Source: Nocardiopsis kunsanensis DSM 44524 | Lineage (GTDB): Bacteria > Actinomycetota > Actinomycetes > Streptosporangiales > Streptosporangiaceae | Direction: 5' to 3' | Assembly: GCF_000340965.1 (NCBI RefSeq) | Contig: NZ_ANAY01000035.1 | Coordinates: forward strand, 1-64,000 | DNA length: 64,000 nucleotides | In this document: positions 20,604-29,159 of the stretch, piece by piece | Position numbering within the stretch: the stretch's first letter is position 1 | Layout: each line of letters begins with the position of its first letter | Made by a program: the position numbers and the translations under genes | The notes under the pieces: model-generated | Database searches by the model: none | Told to the model about the DNA's origin: nothing | Seen by the model: only the letters and a program-made list of their open reading frames with translations

Positions 20604-21764
20604 TCAGGGCCTTTGTCCGGTCAGCACGTTACTCACCGCCGACAAGTACCCGCCGAACCAGCGTGTGGCGGTGTTGCCGGGCAGGTCGCGCAGCCCGCGG
20701 ACGGGCAGTCGGGGCAGCCGGATGCGCTGCACCCCGTTGAGCGAGGAGGCGAAGGAGGCGACCGCAGCCGGGCGGTGGCGCACTTCCTCGTAGCGGCGCA
20801 GTGCCCAAGCGGGGTCGGCGCGGGCTCCGCTGTCGCCGAGCGCGGTCACCAACGCCCAGGCGTCCTCCAACGCCTGGTTGGCGCCCTGGGCGGTGGCCGG
20901 GGGGAAGATGTGGGCAGCATCTCCCAGCAGGGTCGTGTTGTCCTGGCCCCACCTGCCCCGCACACGGGTGTTCAGGTGCGGGAAGAACCTGGTCTGCGAG
21001 CTCTCGATCTGTTCCAGTACGGCCCGCACGTCGGGGTCGTTCCAGGAGGAGAACAGCTCCCTCAGCACCGGGACGGGATCGTCGGTGACCGGAAGCCCGC
21101 GCCGCCAGCGCACGTCGAACCACCAGTGCACCAGCCCGTTCCCGGCCGGCATGATGCCGCAGATGCCCTGGCGCCCCTGGGTGAGGGAGGCCACCCGCCC
21201 GCCCGCGCGGGGTGAGTCGAGAGTGCTCAGCCCCTGCCAGCTCGCCCAACGTCCCATCGCCGGGGGATCCTCGCCCAGCAGTTGGGCACGTACCACCGAA
21301 CCGGCCCCGTCGGCCCCCACGACGACGTCGCCGGTGCTACGGGTCCCGTCGGAGAAGACGGCACTGGCGGTGCCGTCGGCGTGCAGGCGGACCCCCACGC
21401 ACTCACGGCCCAGGTGGAGCGCCCCTTCGGGCAGACGGTGGTGGAGCCGGTCGAGCAGTGCACGCCGGGGTACGGTACGCGCGACGAACCCGAAGTGCTC
21501 GCTGATGCGCGCGACATCGATGTTGAGGGCGGGGCGCCCTTCGGGGTCCCGGGTCTCCATGACGTCGATGGGCCGTCCCAGGTCGTCCACGGCCACACCG
21601 AGTTCGTTGAGGGCCGCCACCCCGTTCGGGTACAGGCCCACGCCGGCCCCGCCGGTGTGCAGCCGTTCGTCCTTCTCGTGGACCTCGACCCCGATACCGC
21701 GCTCGACCAGCCCGGCAGCCAGAGCCAGTCCGCCGACGCCGGCACCGATGACCACAACCCGCAT
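20604..21764 (-). CDS. FAD-dependent monooxygenase (aromatic hydroxylase-like)
   Basis: The 386-residue protein carries VVIGAGVGGLALAAGL (GxGxxG dinucleotide fold), the mid-sequence VGADGAGSVVRAQL (DG motif), and LLGDAAHIFPPATAQGANQALEDA (GD motif contacting the FAD ribose). These three define class A flavoprotein monooxygenases such as salicylate or 6-hydroxynicotinate hydroxylases. Substrate unknown. ATG 21764 follows AAAGGGG by about 6 bases. It stands alone, convergent with nothing and downstream of tetR's promoter. Confidence 0.9.
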   Translation of the reverse strand: MRVVVIGAGVGGLALAAGLVERGIGVEVHEKDERLHTGGAGVGLYPNGVAALNELGVAVDDLGRPIDVMETRDPEGRPALNIDVARISEHFGFVARTVPRRALLDRLHHRLPEGALHLGRECVGVRLHADGTASAVFSDGTRSTGDVVVGADGAGSVVRAQLLGEDPPAMGRWASWQGLSTLDSPRAGGRVASLTQGRQGICGIMPAGNGLVHWWFDVRWRRGLPVTDDPVPVLRELFSSWNDPDVRAVLEQIESSQTRFFPHLNTRVRGRWGQDNTTLLGDAAHIFPPATAQGANQALEDAWALVTALGDSGARADPAWALRRYEEVRHRPAAVASFASSLNGVQRIRLPRLPVRGLRDLPGNTATRWFGGYLSAVSNVLTGQRP

Positions 21765-21861
21765 ACCATCCCCTTTCTTCGCTCCGAGGTTAATGCGTAC
21801 CGTGTGCAGTCCCGATAAGGGCGAGTACCGCGGAACGGCCCCAGGTGTCGACGGGGTGGAG

Positions 21862-21914
21862 GGGTCTTGTGGTGCGGGCTGGGTGGTGTGGGGGTTTCTC
21901 GTGGTGCCGGGGTG
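21862..21914 (+). repeat. Dispersed GC-rich repeat, copy 2
   Basis: The core GGGGTTTCTCGTGGTGCCGG at 21891-21910 differs by one base from copies at 6521 and 63296. A degenerate half copy (GGTCTTGTGGTGCGGG) precedes it at about 21862. It lies in a 289-bp non-coding gap between the FAD monooxygenase and the phosphatase gene; the rest of the gap is C-rich low-complexity sequence. Confidence 0.6.
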
Positions 21915-22053
21915 ACCCACCGGGCTCCGGTCATCCAGGAGCCCCGCCACTTCTCCATCGGGCCCGCCCCACCTACCACCCCTCCACCGGCCGACCACCG
22001 ACCCACCCGACCCGTCCCCTGCTCAAGGCCGGCCTCCTCCCCCTTCGGCCCCG

Positions 22054-23281
22054 TCAGCGGTCTCGGGCGTCGATGGGACCGGAAGCGTCGCCACTGATCC
22101 GGAGCGCGGGCCACCACTGGATGAGCATGATCGTCGCGTCGTCGGTGAAGTGGCCCTCCTGGTAGTCGCGGATGTCCTGGATGAGGCGGCGCAAGGTCTC
22201 GGGCGCACGTTCCCCGCCCGCGGTGGCGCGGATGATGAACTCCACGAAACGCTCGAGGCCGAACATCTCACCGTCGGGACCGCGGGCCTCCACGACCCCG
22301 TCGGTGTACAGGAGGATCTGGTCACCGGGTTCGAGCTGGAGCTGGTGCAGGGCGTAGCTGCGGTCCTCCCCCAGCCCCAGGCCGAGCGGGGGTTCGGCGG
22401 CCCGGTCCAGGGCCCCGCCGACCAGTTCCTGGCGCCGGATCAGCAGGGGCGCGGGATGCCCGCAGTTGACCCAGGAGAACACACCCCCGACCAGGTCGAG
22501 GGTGGAGAAGACCCCGGTGCAGAAACGTTCGGGCAGCCATTCGGAGAGGGCGCTGCCGACGTTGCCGGTGAGCTGGGTGAGGCCGGCGCCGCTACGGCGA
22601 GCGTTGCGCGCACCGGCCATGGCCACTGCCGCGGTGAGCCCCGAGGCGAGGTCGTGGCCCATGGCGTCGAGGATGGTCGCGTGCAGGATGTCGCGGGTGA
22701 TGGCGTGGTCGAAGGCGTCACCGCCCACTTCGTAGGCCGGTTCCAGCACTGCGGTGGACACGCCTCGGCCGGTACCGACCGAGCGCTGCGGCAGGAAGGC
22801 ACGCAGCATCTCGGTGCGCAGGTCCACGTTGCGTTTGCGGACGCGTCGCAGATAGCCGTCGTTGTGGACGTGCTGGGAGCTGATGATCAGGGAGAGCAGG
22901 GACGCCAGGGTCCGGCAACGGTGCAGGGTGGGCTGGTCGAGGGATCCGGCGACCACGTGCAACACACCCATGCGGTCGGCGCCGCCCATGAGCGGCAGCC
23001 ACAGTTCCAGCCCCTGCTCCCCCCTCGACCAGGCGCATGGACTCGAAGCGGTAGGCCTCTCCGGCCGTCGTGGTGTCCACTTCCAGCTCGGGTCCGCTCA
23101 ACAGGGGGGCGAGGACCCGCTGTTGCAGGTCGACCAGGTACACGGTGACCCGGGCCAGACCCAGCACATGAGCGTAACGGTCGGCCAGCTCCAGGGCCTC
23201 GATCGGTCCGTGTGCGTGCGCGGCCCAGAGCAGGTCCTCGAAGACACGTTCGCTCTCACTCAAGGGAAAACCCTCCGCCAT
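22054..23281 (-). pseudogene. PP2C-type SpoIIE/RsbU serine phosphatase with N-terminal sensor-like domain, interrupted by a frameshift
   Basis: Two frames join into one protein. The N-terminal part starts at ATG 23281 (GAGGG seven bases upstream) and reads MAEGFPLSESERVFEDLLW to RFESMRLVEG, a GAF-like sensor segment. The C-terminal part, in the next frame, reads GEQGLELWLPLMGGADRMG and then a full SpoIIE-type phosphatase with the metal-binding GGDAFDH, DAMGHDLASGL and LYTDGVVEARG. The switch falls in a run of six C at 23019-23024; five would restore one 408-residue frame. It may be a true mutation, a phase-variable tract or a sequencing error. The phosphatase half alone could be made from ATG 22989. 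Confidence 0.75.
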
Positions 23282-23420
23282 TCGATCACCCTCATGGAGT
23301 CTCACACCGCGGGGTGCGAACATGCTGGTGCAGATGTGGCGTGTCCCCGTACCCCGTGGGCCCGTACCGTCCCGCACCGGGAACGAAGGCCCGAGGAACC
23401 CGAGCACCAGGAGTGAGCCC

Positions 23421-24221
23421 ATGTGCCTGAACGGAACCGGCGAGACCGTGCGTGCGCGCACCGGAGGCCCGGTCCACGCAGAACCCGCGCGGCCCGAGGC
23501 GGGGCTCCCGGCGTGGCCGTCGCGGCCCGGGCGGGTGGTGGATCTGAGCCACGTGCTCTCTCCGACGACGGCCACTTTCGACGAGGAGAAACCGACCCGG
23601 GAGACGGTCGCCCCGGCCCTGCCCGAGGGAGAGGTGGGTTTCCATTTCAACCGGTGGACGTTCCTGGAGCACTCGGGGACCCACCTGGACGCTCCCGGGC
23701 ACGTGGTCGGCGGCGGCCGGCTGGTCCCCGACATCGCACCGGAGGAACTGGTGGTGCCCGCGGTGGTCCTGGACGTGCGCGAGCGGGCAGCGCAGGACCC
23801 CGACACGGTGGTCACCGTCGAGGACGTGCTCGAGCACGAGCGCGCGCACGGCCCTGTGCCCGAGGGGTCGGCGGTACTCATGTTCTCGGGGTGGAGCACG
23901 AAGTGGGAGCAGGGTGATGCCGCTGTACGGGGCATGGGCACCGAAGGAACCTGGCACTTTCCGGGGCTGGGGGCCGAGGCGTGTGCGTTCCTGGTGGAGA
24001 AGCGGGGTGTGTCCGGGTTCGGGGTGGACACGCTGAGCAGTGACCCGGGGACCTCGACGGACTTTCCCGCTCACGAGGTGATCGGGCGGGCCGACCGGTG
24101 GGGGCTGGAGTGCCTGACCGGGTTGGAGCGGCTCCCCCCACGGGGGGCGGTGTTGACGGTCGGGGTCATGCCGGGCGAGGACGCCTCGGGGGCGCCCAGT
24201 CGGGTCCTGGCCCTGGTGTGA
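23421..24221 (+). CDS. Cyclase family protein (kynurenine formamidase-like hydrolase)
   Basis: This 266-residue protein contains DLSHVLSPTTATFDEE and HSGTHLDAPGH, the His/Asp metal-binding signature HxGTHxDxPxH of the cyclase/formamidase superfamily, and a late GVDTLSSDPGTSTDFPAH that matches the family's active-site loop. It should hydrolyse an amide or lactone-like bond in a small molecule; the substrate is not known. ATG 23421 has AGGAGTGAG nine bases upstream. It diverges from the phosphatase gene. Confidence 0.88.
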   Translation: MCLNGTGETVRARTGGPVHAEPARPEAGLPAWPSRPGRVVDLSHVLSPTTATFDEEKPTRETVAPALPEGEVGFHFNRWTFLEHSGTHLDAPGHVVGGGRLVPDIAPEELVVPAVVLDVRERAAQDPDTVVTVEDVLEHERAHGPVPEGSAVLMFSGWSTKWEQGDAAVRGMGTEGTWHFPGLGAEACAFLVEKRGVSGFGVDTLSSDPGTSTDFPAHEVIGRADRWGLECLTGLERLPPRGAVLTVGVMPGEDASGAPSRVLALV

Positions 24222-24254
24222 GACCGAGGAGACGGGCAGGGAGGGACCTGCCCG

Positions 24255-24500
24255 GTGGTGACGGCCTTCCACCCCGTGTTCGAGGACCCCGTGAACGTCC
24301 TGACCGTGGTCGGGGCCGTCTTCGGCAGCACACGCACCGCCGTCGAACAACGGCTGAGCGGGTCGGCCGCCGAGGCGCTGCGCAAACGCGGGTCCGAACG
24401 TGCCCAGCGCGGCGCCGGCTTCCACCTCGGCGGGCGCGCGGGCCCACTGCGCGAGGAGGAGCAGGGGTGGGCCCGTTCCCGGAGCTCGCAGCTGACCTGA
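24255..24500 (+). CDS. Small hypothetical protein (81 aa)
   Basis: A GTG at 24255 (or 24258) opens an 81-residue frame whose third codon positions are nearly all G or C, like real genes in this window. The sequence starts VVTAFHPVFEDPVNVLTVVGAVFGS and becomes Arg/Glu/Gly-rich. GGGAGGG lies about 9 bases upstream. It lies between the cyclase gene and a membrane protein gene on the same strand. No family could be recognised. Confidence 0.42.
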   Translation: MVTAFHPVFEDPVNVLTVVGAVFGSTRTAVEQRLSGSAAEALRKRGSERAQRGAGFHLGGRAGPLREEEQGWARSRSSQLT

Positions 24501-24594
24501 GATCGTTGACGGGGGCCGAACACGCGGGACGAGGACCGAACCGGGTCCACCCCACCCCGCACAGCACCCTCGCCCCTCCCCGCACGGAGCACCC

Positions 24595-25038
24595 TTGAAC
24601 GACGTCCTCACCCACCTGCTCGTCCTGGCATGCTCCGTGGTGCCGTGGCTCGAACTCTTCGTGATCCCCCCGGCGGTCGCCATGGGGCTGAACCCGGTCA
24701 CGGTCGCAGTCGTGGCCTTCATCGGCAACACGGCGGCCGCTGTCGCCGTCATCTCCGGATCGGCCCGACTGCTCGAATGGTGGGAGCGCCGCCGCGGCAG
24801 GCCCATCGGCGAGGGTTCGCGCAGCGGAGCGCGCGTGCGCAAGGCCTTCGAGCGTTTCGGGGTCCCCGGTCTGGCCCTGCAGGGGCCGTTCTTGTCTGGG
24901 ATGTACTTCGCCGTGCTGTTCGCGGTACTGCTCGGCGCCCCGCGCCACAAGGTGGCGTTCTGGACCACGGTGAGCAACGCCCTGTGGGCGATCGCCCTGG
25001 CCGCGACCACTGCCGCGGGTGTGGAACTGTTCACCTGA
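24595..25038 (+). CDS. Small multidrug-export-like membrane protein (PF06695 type)
   Basis: The 147-residue protein has about four hydrophobic helices, with WLELFVIPPAVAMGLNPVTVAVVAFIGN and a basic central loop (EWWERRRGRPIGEG), then RFGVPGLALQGPFLSG. The pattern ExxxxP...G and the FG-x-PGL...GP segment match the putative small multidrug export family; transport activity is inferred only. The start is TTG at 24595 with CGGAG six bases upstream. Confidence 0.8.
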   Translation: MNDVLTHLLVLACSVVPWLELFVIPPAVAMGLNPVTVAVVAFIGNTAAAVAVISGSARLLEWWERRRGRPIGEGSRSGARVRKAFERFGVPGLALQGPFLSGMYFAVLFAVLLGAPRHKVAFWTTVSNALWAIALAATTAAGVELFT

Positions 25039-25082
25039 CCGGGCGGGGCACCGGCTCTCGAACCAGCGCCCCCGGAACAGAG

Positions 25083-25124
25083 AACGACCCTGCCCAGGGG
25101 CCGAAGGCCCCGGACAGGGTCGTT
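25083..25124 (-). terminator. Terminator downstream of tRNA-Val
   Basis: AACGACCCTG (25083-25092) pairs with CAGGGTCGTT (25115-25124); an inner GGGGCC-GAA-GGCCCC hairpin extends it. It begins 7 bases beyond the tRNA 3' end on the minus strand and can also end the convergent membrane protein gene. Confidence 0.75.
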
Positions 25125-25130
25125 GCGAAG

Positions 25131-25204
25131 TGGGCGCGAAGGGACTCGAACCCCTGACCTATTGCTTGTAAGGCAACCGCTCTAGCCAACTGAGCTACGC
25201 GCCC
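25131..25204 (-). tRNA. tRNA-Val (anticodon TAC)
   Basis: The minus strand folds as a full cloverleaf: acceptor GGGCGCG/CGCGCCC with discriminator A, D arm GCTC/GAGC, anticodon stem GTTGC/GCAAT around the loop CTTACAA, and T arm AGGGG-TTCGAGT-CCCTT. The anticodon TAC reads the rare GTA valine codon. No CCA is encoded. Confidence 0.95.
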
Positions 25205-25404
25205 CGGCGTCGACTGGAGATCATACCTCTCCTTCGGCGTGCTGCCGAACCGTTCCCCCAGAAAGGGCGGGCCCGGATGTCGGCCCGCCTCGGAACCCAC
25301 CGGCTTCCCGGGGAGAGTCTCCAGGCCCGCCATGGTATCCCGGAGCGGACCCGGTACGCACACCCGGGGCGGACCGCGGCCGGAGCAGGGCTGCGGACCG
25401 GGCC

Positions 25405-25866
25405 TCAGACGAGAGAGCGGGCCTGTTCCAGGGCACGGCCCATCTCACGGGGCTCGGAGACGGGCGTGTGGTCGCTCCAGCGCACCACACCCCCGGTGTC
25501 GAGCAGGAACGTGCCGCGCCGGGCCACACCGCGCCTGTCGTCGAAGACCCCGTAGGCCTCGGCGACGGCCCCGTGCGGCCAGAAGTCCGACAGCAACCGG
25601 AACGGGAAACCCTCCCGGTCCGACCACGTGCGCAGGGCGAAGGTGGAGTCGACGGAGACCGCCAACACGTGGACGCCGACCTCGGCGAATCGCGGGTACA
25701 GCCCGGCCAGTTCGGTGAGCTCTCCCGAACACACGCCGGAGAAGGCCAGCGGGTAGAAGACCACGAGAACAGGGCCGCCGCGCAGAGCCGACAGGGTGAC
25801 GGGACGGCCGTGCTGGTCGTCCAGAGTGAAGTCGGGCGCTCGGGCGCCCGCTGCGGTGTTCGTCAT
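25405..25866 (-). CDS. Peroxiredoxin, AhpE-like 1-Cys type
   Basis: The 153-residue thiol peroxidase has PLAFSGVCSGEL with the peroxidatic Cys46, matching the position in mycobacterial AhpE, and no second Cys, so it is a 1-Cys enzyme that must be reduced by an external thiol. It removes peroxides or peroxynitrite in the cytosol. ATG 25866 was chosen over 25893 by family start (MTNTAAGARAPDFTL). Downstream neighbour of DUF3052, the same pairing as in mycobacteria. Confidence 0.92.
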   Translation of the reverse strand: MTNTAAGARAPDFTLDDQHGRPVTLSALRGGPVLVVFYPLAFSGVCSGELTELAGLYPRFAEVGVHVLAVSVDSTFALRTWSDREGFPFRLLSDFWPHGAVAEAYGVFDDRRGVARRGTFLLDTGGVVRWSDHTPVSEPREMGRALEQARSLV

Positions 25867-25967
25867 GCTCTCGTTCGTGTCGGCGGCGTGCAAGCGTCGC
25901 TCAGCGCCGCGCGCCCGCCCTGTGGGGCGCGCGGCACCGGTGGCGGGCCGGTCGTTCGGAAGGCCCG

Positions 25968-26393
25968 TTACCGCTTGGGCACGACCAGTCGGGTCCCCGA
26001 CCAGTCCGAGCCGACACTGACAGCGCTGGTCTGGGACAGGCCGGAGGTCCCGGCCGCGTCGGCAACGTCGTTGGGTGAGACGTGCAGGTCACGTCCGGCC
26101 TTCGGCGTCATCACCAGGATGGTGGCGCCGTCGGCTACCTGGGTGACCGTCTCCATCAACGCGTCGGTGAGTTCCTCCTCCTCGTCGGACCGCCACCACA
26201 GCAGTACCGCGTCGACATCGCCGTCGAAGTCCTCATCGACCAGTTCCTCACCGGTGAGTTCGACGATGGAAGCGCGCAGGCCTTCGTCAACGTCGTCGTC
26301 GAAGCTGAATTCCTGCACCACCTGACCCGGCTTGAATCCGAGTCGGTCAGCCAAGCCGCGTTCGCTCTGTGCCTGGCCCGCGGTCGCGCTCAC
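25968..26393 (-). CDS. DUF3052 family protein
   Basis: This 141-residue protein begins SATAGQAQSERGLADRLGFKPGQVVQEF and contains an acidic centre (DDDVDEGL, ELVDEDFDGDVDAVLLWWRSDEEEE) and ILVMTPKAGRDLHVSPNDVADAA, as in the actinobacterial DUF3052 family. It is soluble and uncharacterised. GTG 26393 has GGAGGAG about 7 bases upstream. It precedes the peroxiredoxin on the same strand with a gap of about 100 bases; in mycobacteria the two are also neighbours (Rv2238c-Rv2239c). Confidence 0.9.
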   Translation of the reverse strand: MSATAGQAQSERGLADRLGFKPGQVVQEFSFDDDVDEGLRASIVELTGEELVDEDFDGDVDAVLLWWRSDEEEELTDALMETVTQVADGATILVMTPKAGRDLHVSPNDVADAAGTSGLSQTSAVSVGSDWSGTRLVVPKR

Positions 26394-26601
26394 GAAAGTT
26401 CTCCTCCACAAATGGATGTTGTCAGTCTGTTCTGCCCGGGCAAGGAGGCCCGGTGCAGTTGTCTCAACGATGTCGGGCGTTGCGCCCGCGGTGTGGGTCC
26501 GTAGGTCCTTCACCATCGCTGATGGCCTAGTTCACACGCTATGACATGTCCCGTCAACGCGTGGGCGAACCCTGCCGGCCGGCCCTGTGGGCCCCGGGTA
26601 T

Positions 26602-27009
26602 TCACGCCGACGTCAGGAACGACAGGCGCACCCGTCGCTCCGGGTTGTCCACATTCAGGTCCACCACCGCCACGGACTGCCACGTGCCCAGTCCGAGTGA
26701 TCCCCCGATGACGGGGACCGTGGTCTGGGGCGCGACGTAGGCCGGCATGACATGGGACCGTCCGTGGCCGCGCGAACCGTGCTTGTGGCGCCACCGGTCG
26801 TCGGCCGGCAGCAGATCGTCCAGGGAAGCGAGCAGGTCGTCGTCGGAGCCTGCCCCGAGTTCGATGATCGCCACGCCCGCGGTCGCGTGCGGGACGAAGA
26901 CGTGGAGCAGGCCGTCGCCGGAGCCGGCGACGAAGTCCGCACACTGGGAGGTGATGTCGGTGATGCTCTCCGACCCTCCGGTGTGCAGCTCGAGGATCTG
27001 TGTCCGCAT
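26602..27009 (-). CDS. YjbQ family protein (UPF0047)
   Basis: The 135-residue protein matches YjbQ: ITDITSQCADFV, then LLHVFVPHATAGVAIIE, GRSHVMPAY and the C-terminal WQSVAVVDL. Some members have weak thiamine-phosphate synthase activity in vitro, but the physiological role is unknown. GAAGGTGG lies 5 bases before ATG 27009. It diverges from phoD. Confidence 0.9.
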   Translation of the reverse strand: MRTQILELHTGGSESITDITSQCADFVAGSGDGLLHVFVPHATAGVAIIELGAGSDDDLLASLDDLLPADDRWRHKHGSRGHGRSHVMPAYVAPQTTVPVIGGSLGLGTWQSVAVVDLNVDNPERRVRLSFLTSA

Positions 27010-27149
27010 AGCGCCACCTTCGCGCAGGCCGGGCCTTCGTGCAACCATCGATCGTCATGACTGTGGAGGGATGCCGGACCAGCGGCTTCCTGCCGCGGCT
27101 AACGACCCCTGCTCCAGGTGTGCGAACCTGGGAAAAAGGAGGGGAAACC

Positions 27150-28802
27150 ATGACTGTTTCTTTGCGTCTGGGCCCCCTGTTGCGGCACGTCGGTCCCACC
27201 ACCGCCACCGTGTGGGTCGAGACCGACGCTCCCTGCCGGGTACGGGTCCGTGTGGGCGAACACACCACCGCTACCGCACGGACGTTCACCGTCCACGGCC
27301 ACCATTACGCCGTGTGTGAGATCGAGGGGCTCCGCCCGGGAACGGCCTCGCCCTACGAGGTCTTCCTCGACGAGGACCGTGTCTGGCCCGACCCCACCTC
27401 GTCCCTGCCCTCGAGTGAACTGCGCACCACCGATCCAGGGGCGCCCACACGACTGCTGTACGGGTCCTGCCACGTACCCACCGGCGACACCCCTGAGGGG
27501 GTGGTCGACCGCGGCCCGGACATGCTGCGCGCCACTGCACGGCGTCTGGCGGAGGAGAAGCCCGAGGGGAACCTGCTGCTGCTGTTGATCGGCGACCAGG
27601 TCTACGCCGACGAAGTGCGCGAACCGATGCGTGAGTACCTGCGCCGGTCCCGCGGCACCGACCTCTCCTCCCCCGACGAGGAGGTGGTGGCCTACAGCGA
27701 GTACGCGGAGCTGTACCGGCAGGCCTGGAGCGATCCCCAGGTGCGGTGGTTGCTGTCGACCGTGCCCACCCTGATGGTCTTCGACGACCACGACGTCCGC
27801 GACGACTGGAACACCTCGGCCGCCTGGCGGCGCGCGATGGACCGGCTGCCCTGGTGGCACGAGCGTGTCACCCACGGTCTGGGTGCCTACTGGGTGTACC
27901 AGCACCTGGGCAACCTCTCCCCCGAGGCGCGGGAGAAGGATCCGTGGTGGAACCGGGTGCGCGAGCGCGAGGGCGAGGCCGGGGACGTGGTCGACGGGTT
28001 CGCGTGGCGGGCGCACGAGGACCCCTCCTCCTACCGTTGGAGCCACCGGGTCGACGTGGGCCGGGTACGGGTCCTCATGACCGACACCCGCTGTGCGCGC
28101 GCCCTCGGTGAGGGCGATCCCTCCGACGGGTCGCGGTCGATCCTGGGACCCGAGGGCCACGAGTGGGTCGACGAGCACCTGACCGGGGGCCCGGACCACG
28201 TCGTGGTGGTCTCCACGGTCCCGGTGCTGCTGCCCCCGGCGGTGCACCACCTCGAGGCCTGGAACGAGGCCGTGTGCGCGGGGGCCTGGGGCGAGTGGCT
28301 GCGGGACCCGGCCGAACGCCTGCGCCAGGGGTTGGACCTGGAGCACTGGGGCGCCTTCCAGTACTCGTTCACCCGCTTGGCGGAGACGGTGCTGGCGGTT
28401 GCGCGCGGCGAACGCGGCCCTGCCCCGGCGACCGTGCTGCTGCTCAGCGGCGACGTGCACTTCTCCTACATGGCGCGGGCCCGGCCCCGGGAGGGCCAGG
28501 AGGTCTCCTCCCGTGTGGCCCAGCTGGTCTCCTCACCTCTGTGCAACCGGATGCCCGCGAACCTGCGCCGCACGGCACGGCTGTCCACGACCCGGCCCCT
28601 CCACCTGGCCGGGCGCATCATGTCCCGGCTGGCGCGGGTCGCGCCGCCGGCTCTGCGCTGGGCTCTGGAGAGGCGTCCCTACTTCGGCAACACCATCGGA
28701 GAGGTCCTCCTGCGGGGCCGGGAGGCCGAGGCCCGTTGGTACCATTGCCCCAACGGCGGGCCCGACGCCGCTCCCGGGGTGCGTTTCAGCACGAGCCTTT
28801 GA
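27150..28802 (+). CDS. Alkaline phosphatase D-like metallophosphoesterase
   Basis: The 550-residue protein has the PhoD-type core: LLYGSCH, GDQVYADE, DDHDVRDDWN (metal-binding Asp/His/Asn) and LLSGDVHFSYMA. It lacks a Tat signal peptide, so it may act in the cytosol on phosphodiesters or phosphomonoesters. AAAGGAGGGG lies 5 bases before ATG 27150. The TGA stop codon lies exactly at the edge of a miniature transposable element (28799-29081), so the C-terminus may have been altered by insertion. Substrate unknown. Confidence 0.88.
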   Translation: MTVSLRLGPLLRHVGPTTATVWVETDAPCRVRVRVGEHTTATARTFTVHGHHYAVCEIEGLRPGTASPYEVFLDEDRVWPDPTSSLPSSELRTTDPGAPTRLLYGSCHVPTGDTPEGVVDRGPDMLRATARRLAEEKPEGNLLLLLIGDQVYADEVREPMREYLRRSRGTDLSSPDEEVVAYSEYAELYRQAWSDPQVRWLLSTVPTLMVFDDHDVRDDWNTSAAWRRAMDRLPWWHERVTHGLGAYWVYQHLGNLSPEAREKDPWWNRVREREGEAGDVVDGFAWRAHEDPSSYRWSHRVDVGRVRVLMTDTRCARALGEGDPSDGSRSILGPEGHEWVDEHLTGGPDHVVVVSTVPVLLPPAVHHLEAWNEAVCAGAWGEWLRDPAERLRQGLDLEHWGAFQYSFTRLAETVLAVARGERGPAPATVLLLSGDVHFSYMARARPREGQEVSSRVAQLVSSPLCNRMPANLRRTARLSTTRPLHLAGRIMSRLARVAPPALRWALERRPYFGNTIGEVLLRGREAEARWYHCPNGGPDAAPGVRFSTSL

Positions 28803-29081
28803 CGTCCTCCCCGGGGATCCCTCCAGCCTTTCGGCTGTAGGCGCGGTGCGTCTCGCGGAGTCCGCCGGTTCCTGTCTCACCGGCCGGTGCCCCACCCGGA
28901 AGACGGGGTCCTACCCTGCCTCCGCAGGCGTTCAGGGCCTCGGACCGCCCGGCGGCGACGTGCCGACGGGTTCGGTTCTCACCCGCCGGCAACACAGCAG
29001 GTACACGGCCGAGAACCCACCGCGCAGATGAGAGCCGATTCACCTCCGGCCTGAAGGCCGGAGCGCTCTCGGACAAGACTG
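28799..29081 (-). mobile_element. Miniature IS200/IS605-like element (internally deleted, no transposase)
   Basis: On the minus strand the 283-bp element starts right after TTAC (29085-29082) and ends with TCAA (28802-28799), the tetranucleotides used by IS608-type TnpA for left and right cleavage. Near the left end is the hairpin CTCCGGCC-TTCA-GGCCGGAG (29044-29063); near the right end is CAGCC-GAAA-GGCTG (28824-28837) with flanking pairs. Between them a broken frame reads AAGRSEALNACGG, which resembles the C-terminus of TnpB proteins (from memory, not searched). The TnpA and most of TnpB are missing, so it would be non-autonomous. Confidence 0.7.
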
Positions 29082-29097
29082 GTAAGGCCCGACGCGA

Positions 29098-29136
29098 CGA
29101 CGCGGCCCGCCGGAACCGAACCGGCGGGCCGCGTCG
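29098..29136 (-). terminator. Strong hairpin terminator
   Basis: A perfect 16-bp stem (29098-29113 with 29121-29136, arms CGACGCGGCCCGCCGG and complement) with a 7-nt loop lies 24 bases after the end of the downstream membrane protein gene on the minus strand. Confidence 0.8.
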
Positions 29137-29159
29137 CTGCTGCCCTCAGGGGTCGTGCT

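Noticed and set aside
29041-29063. Hairpin as an ordinary terminator of phoD
   Set aside because: It is 240 bases after the stop and paired with a second end hairpin plus TTAC/TCAA borders, which fits an element end better.
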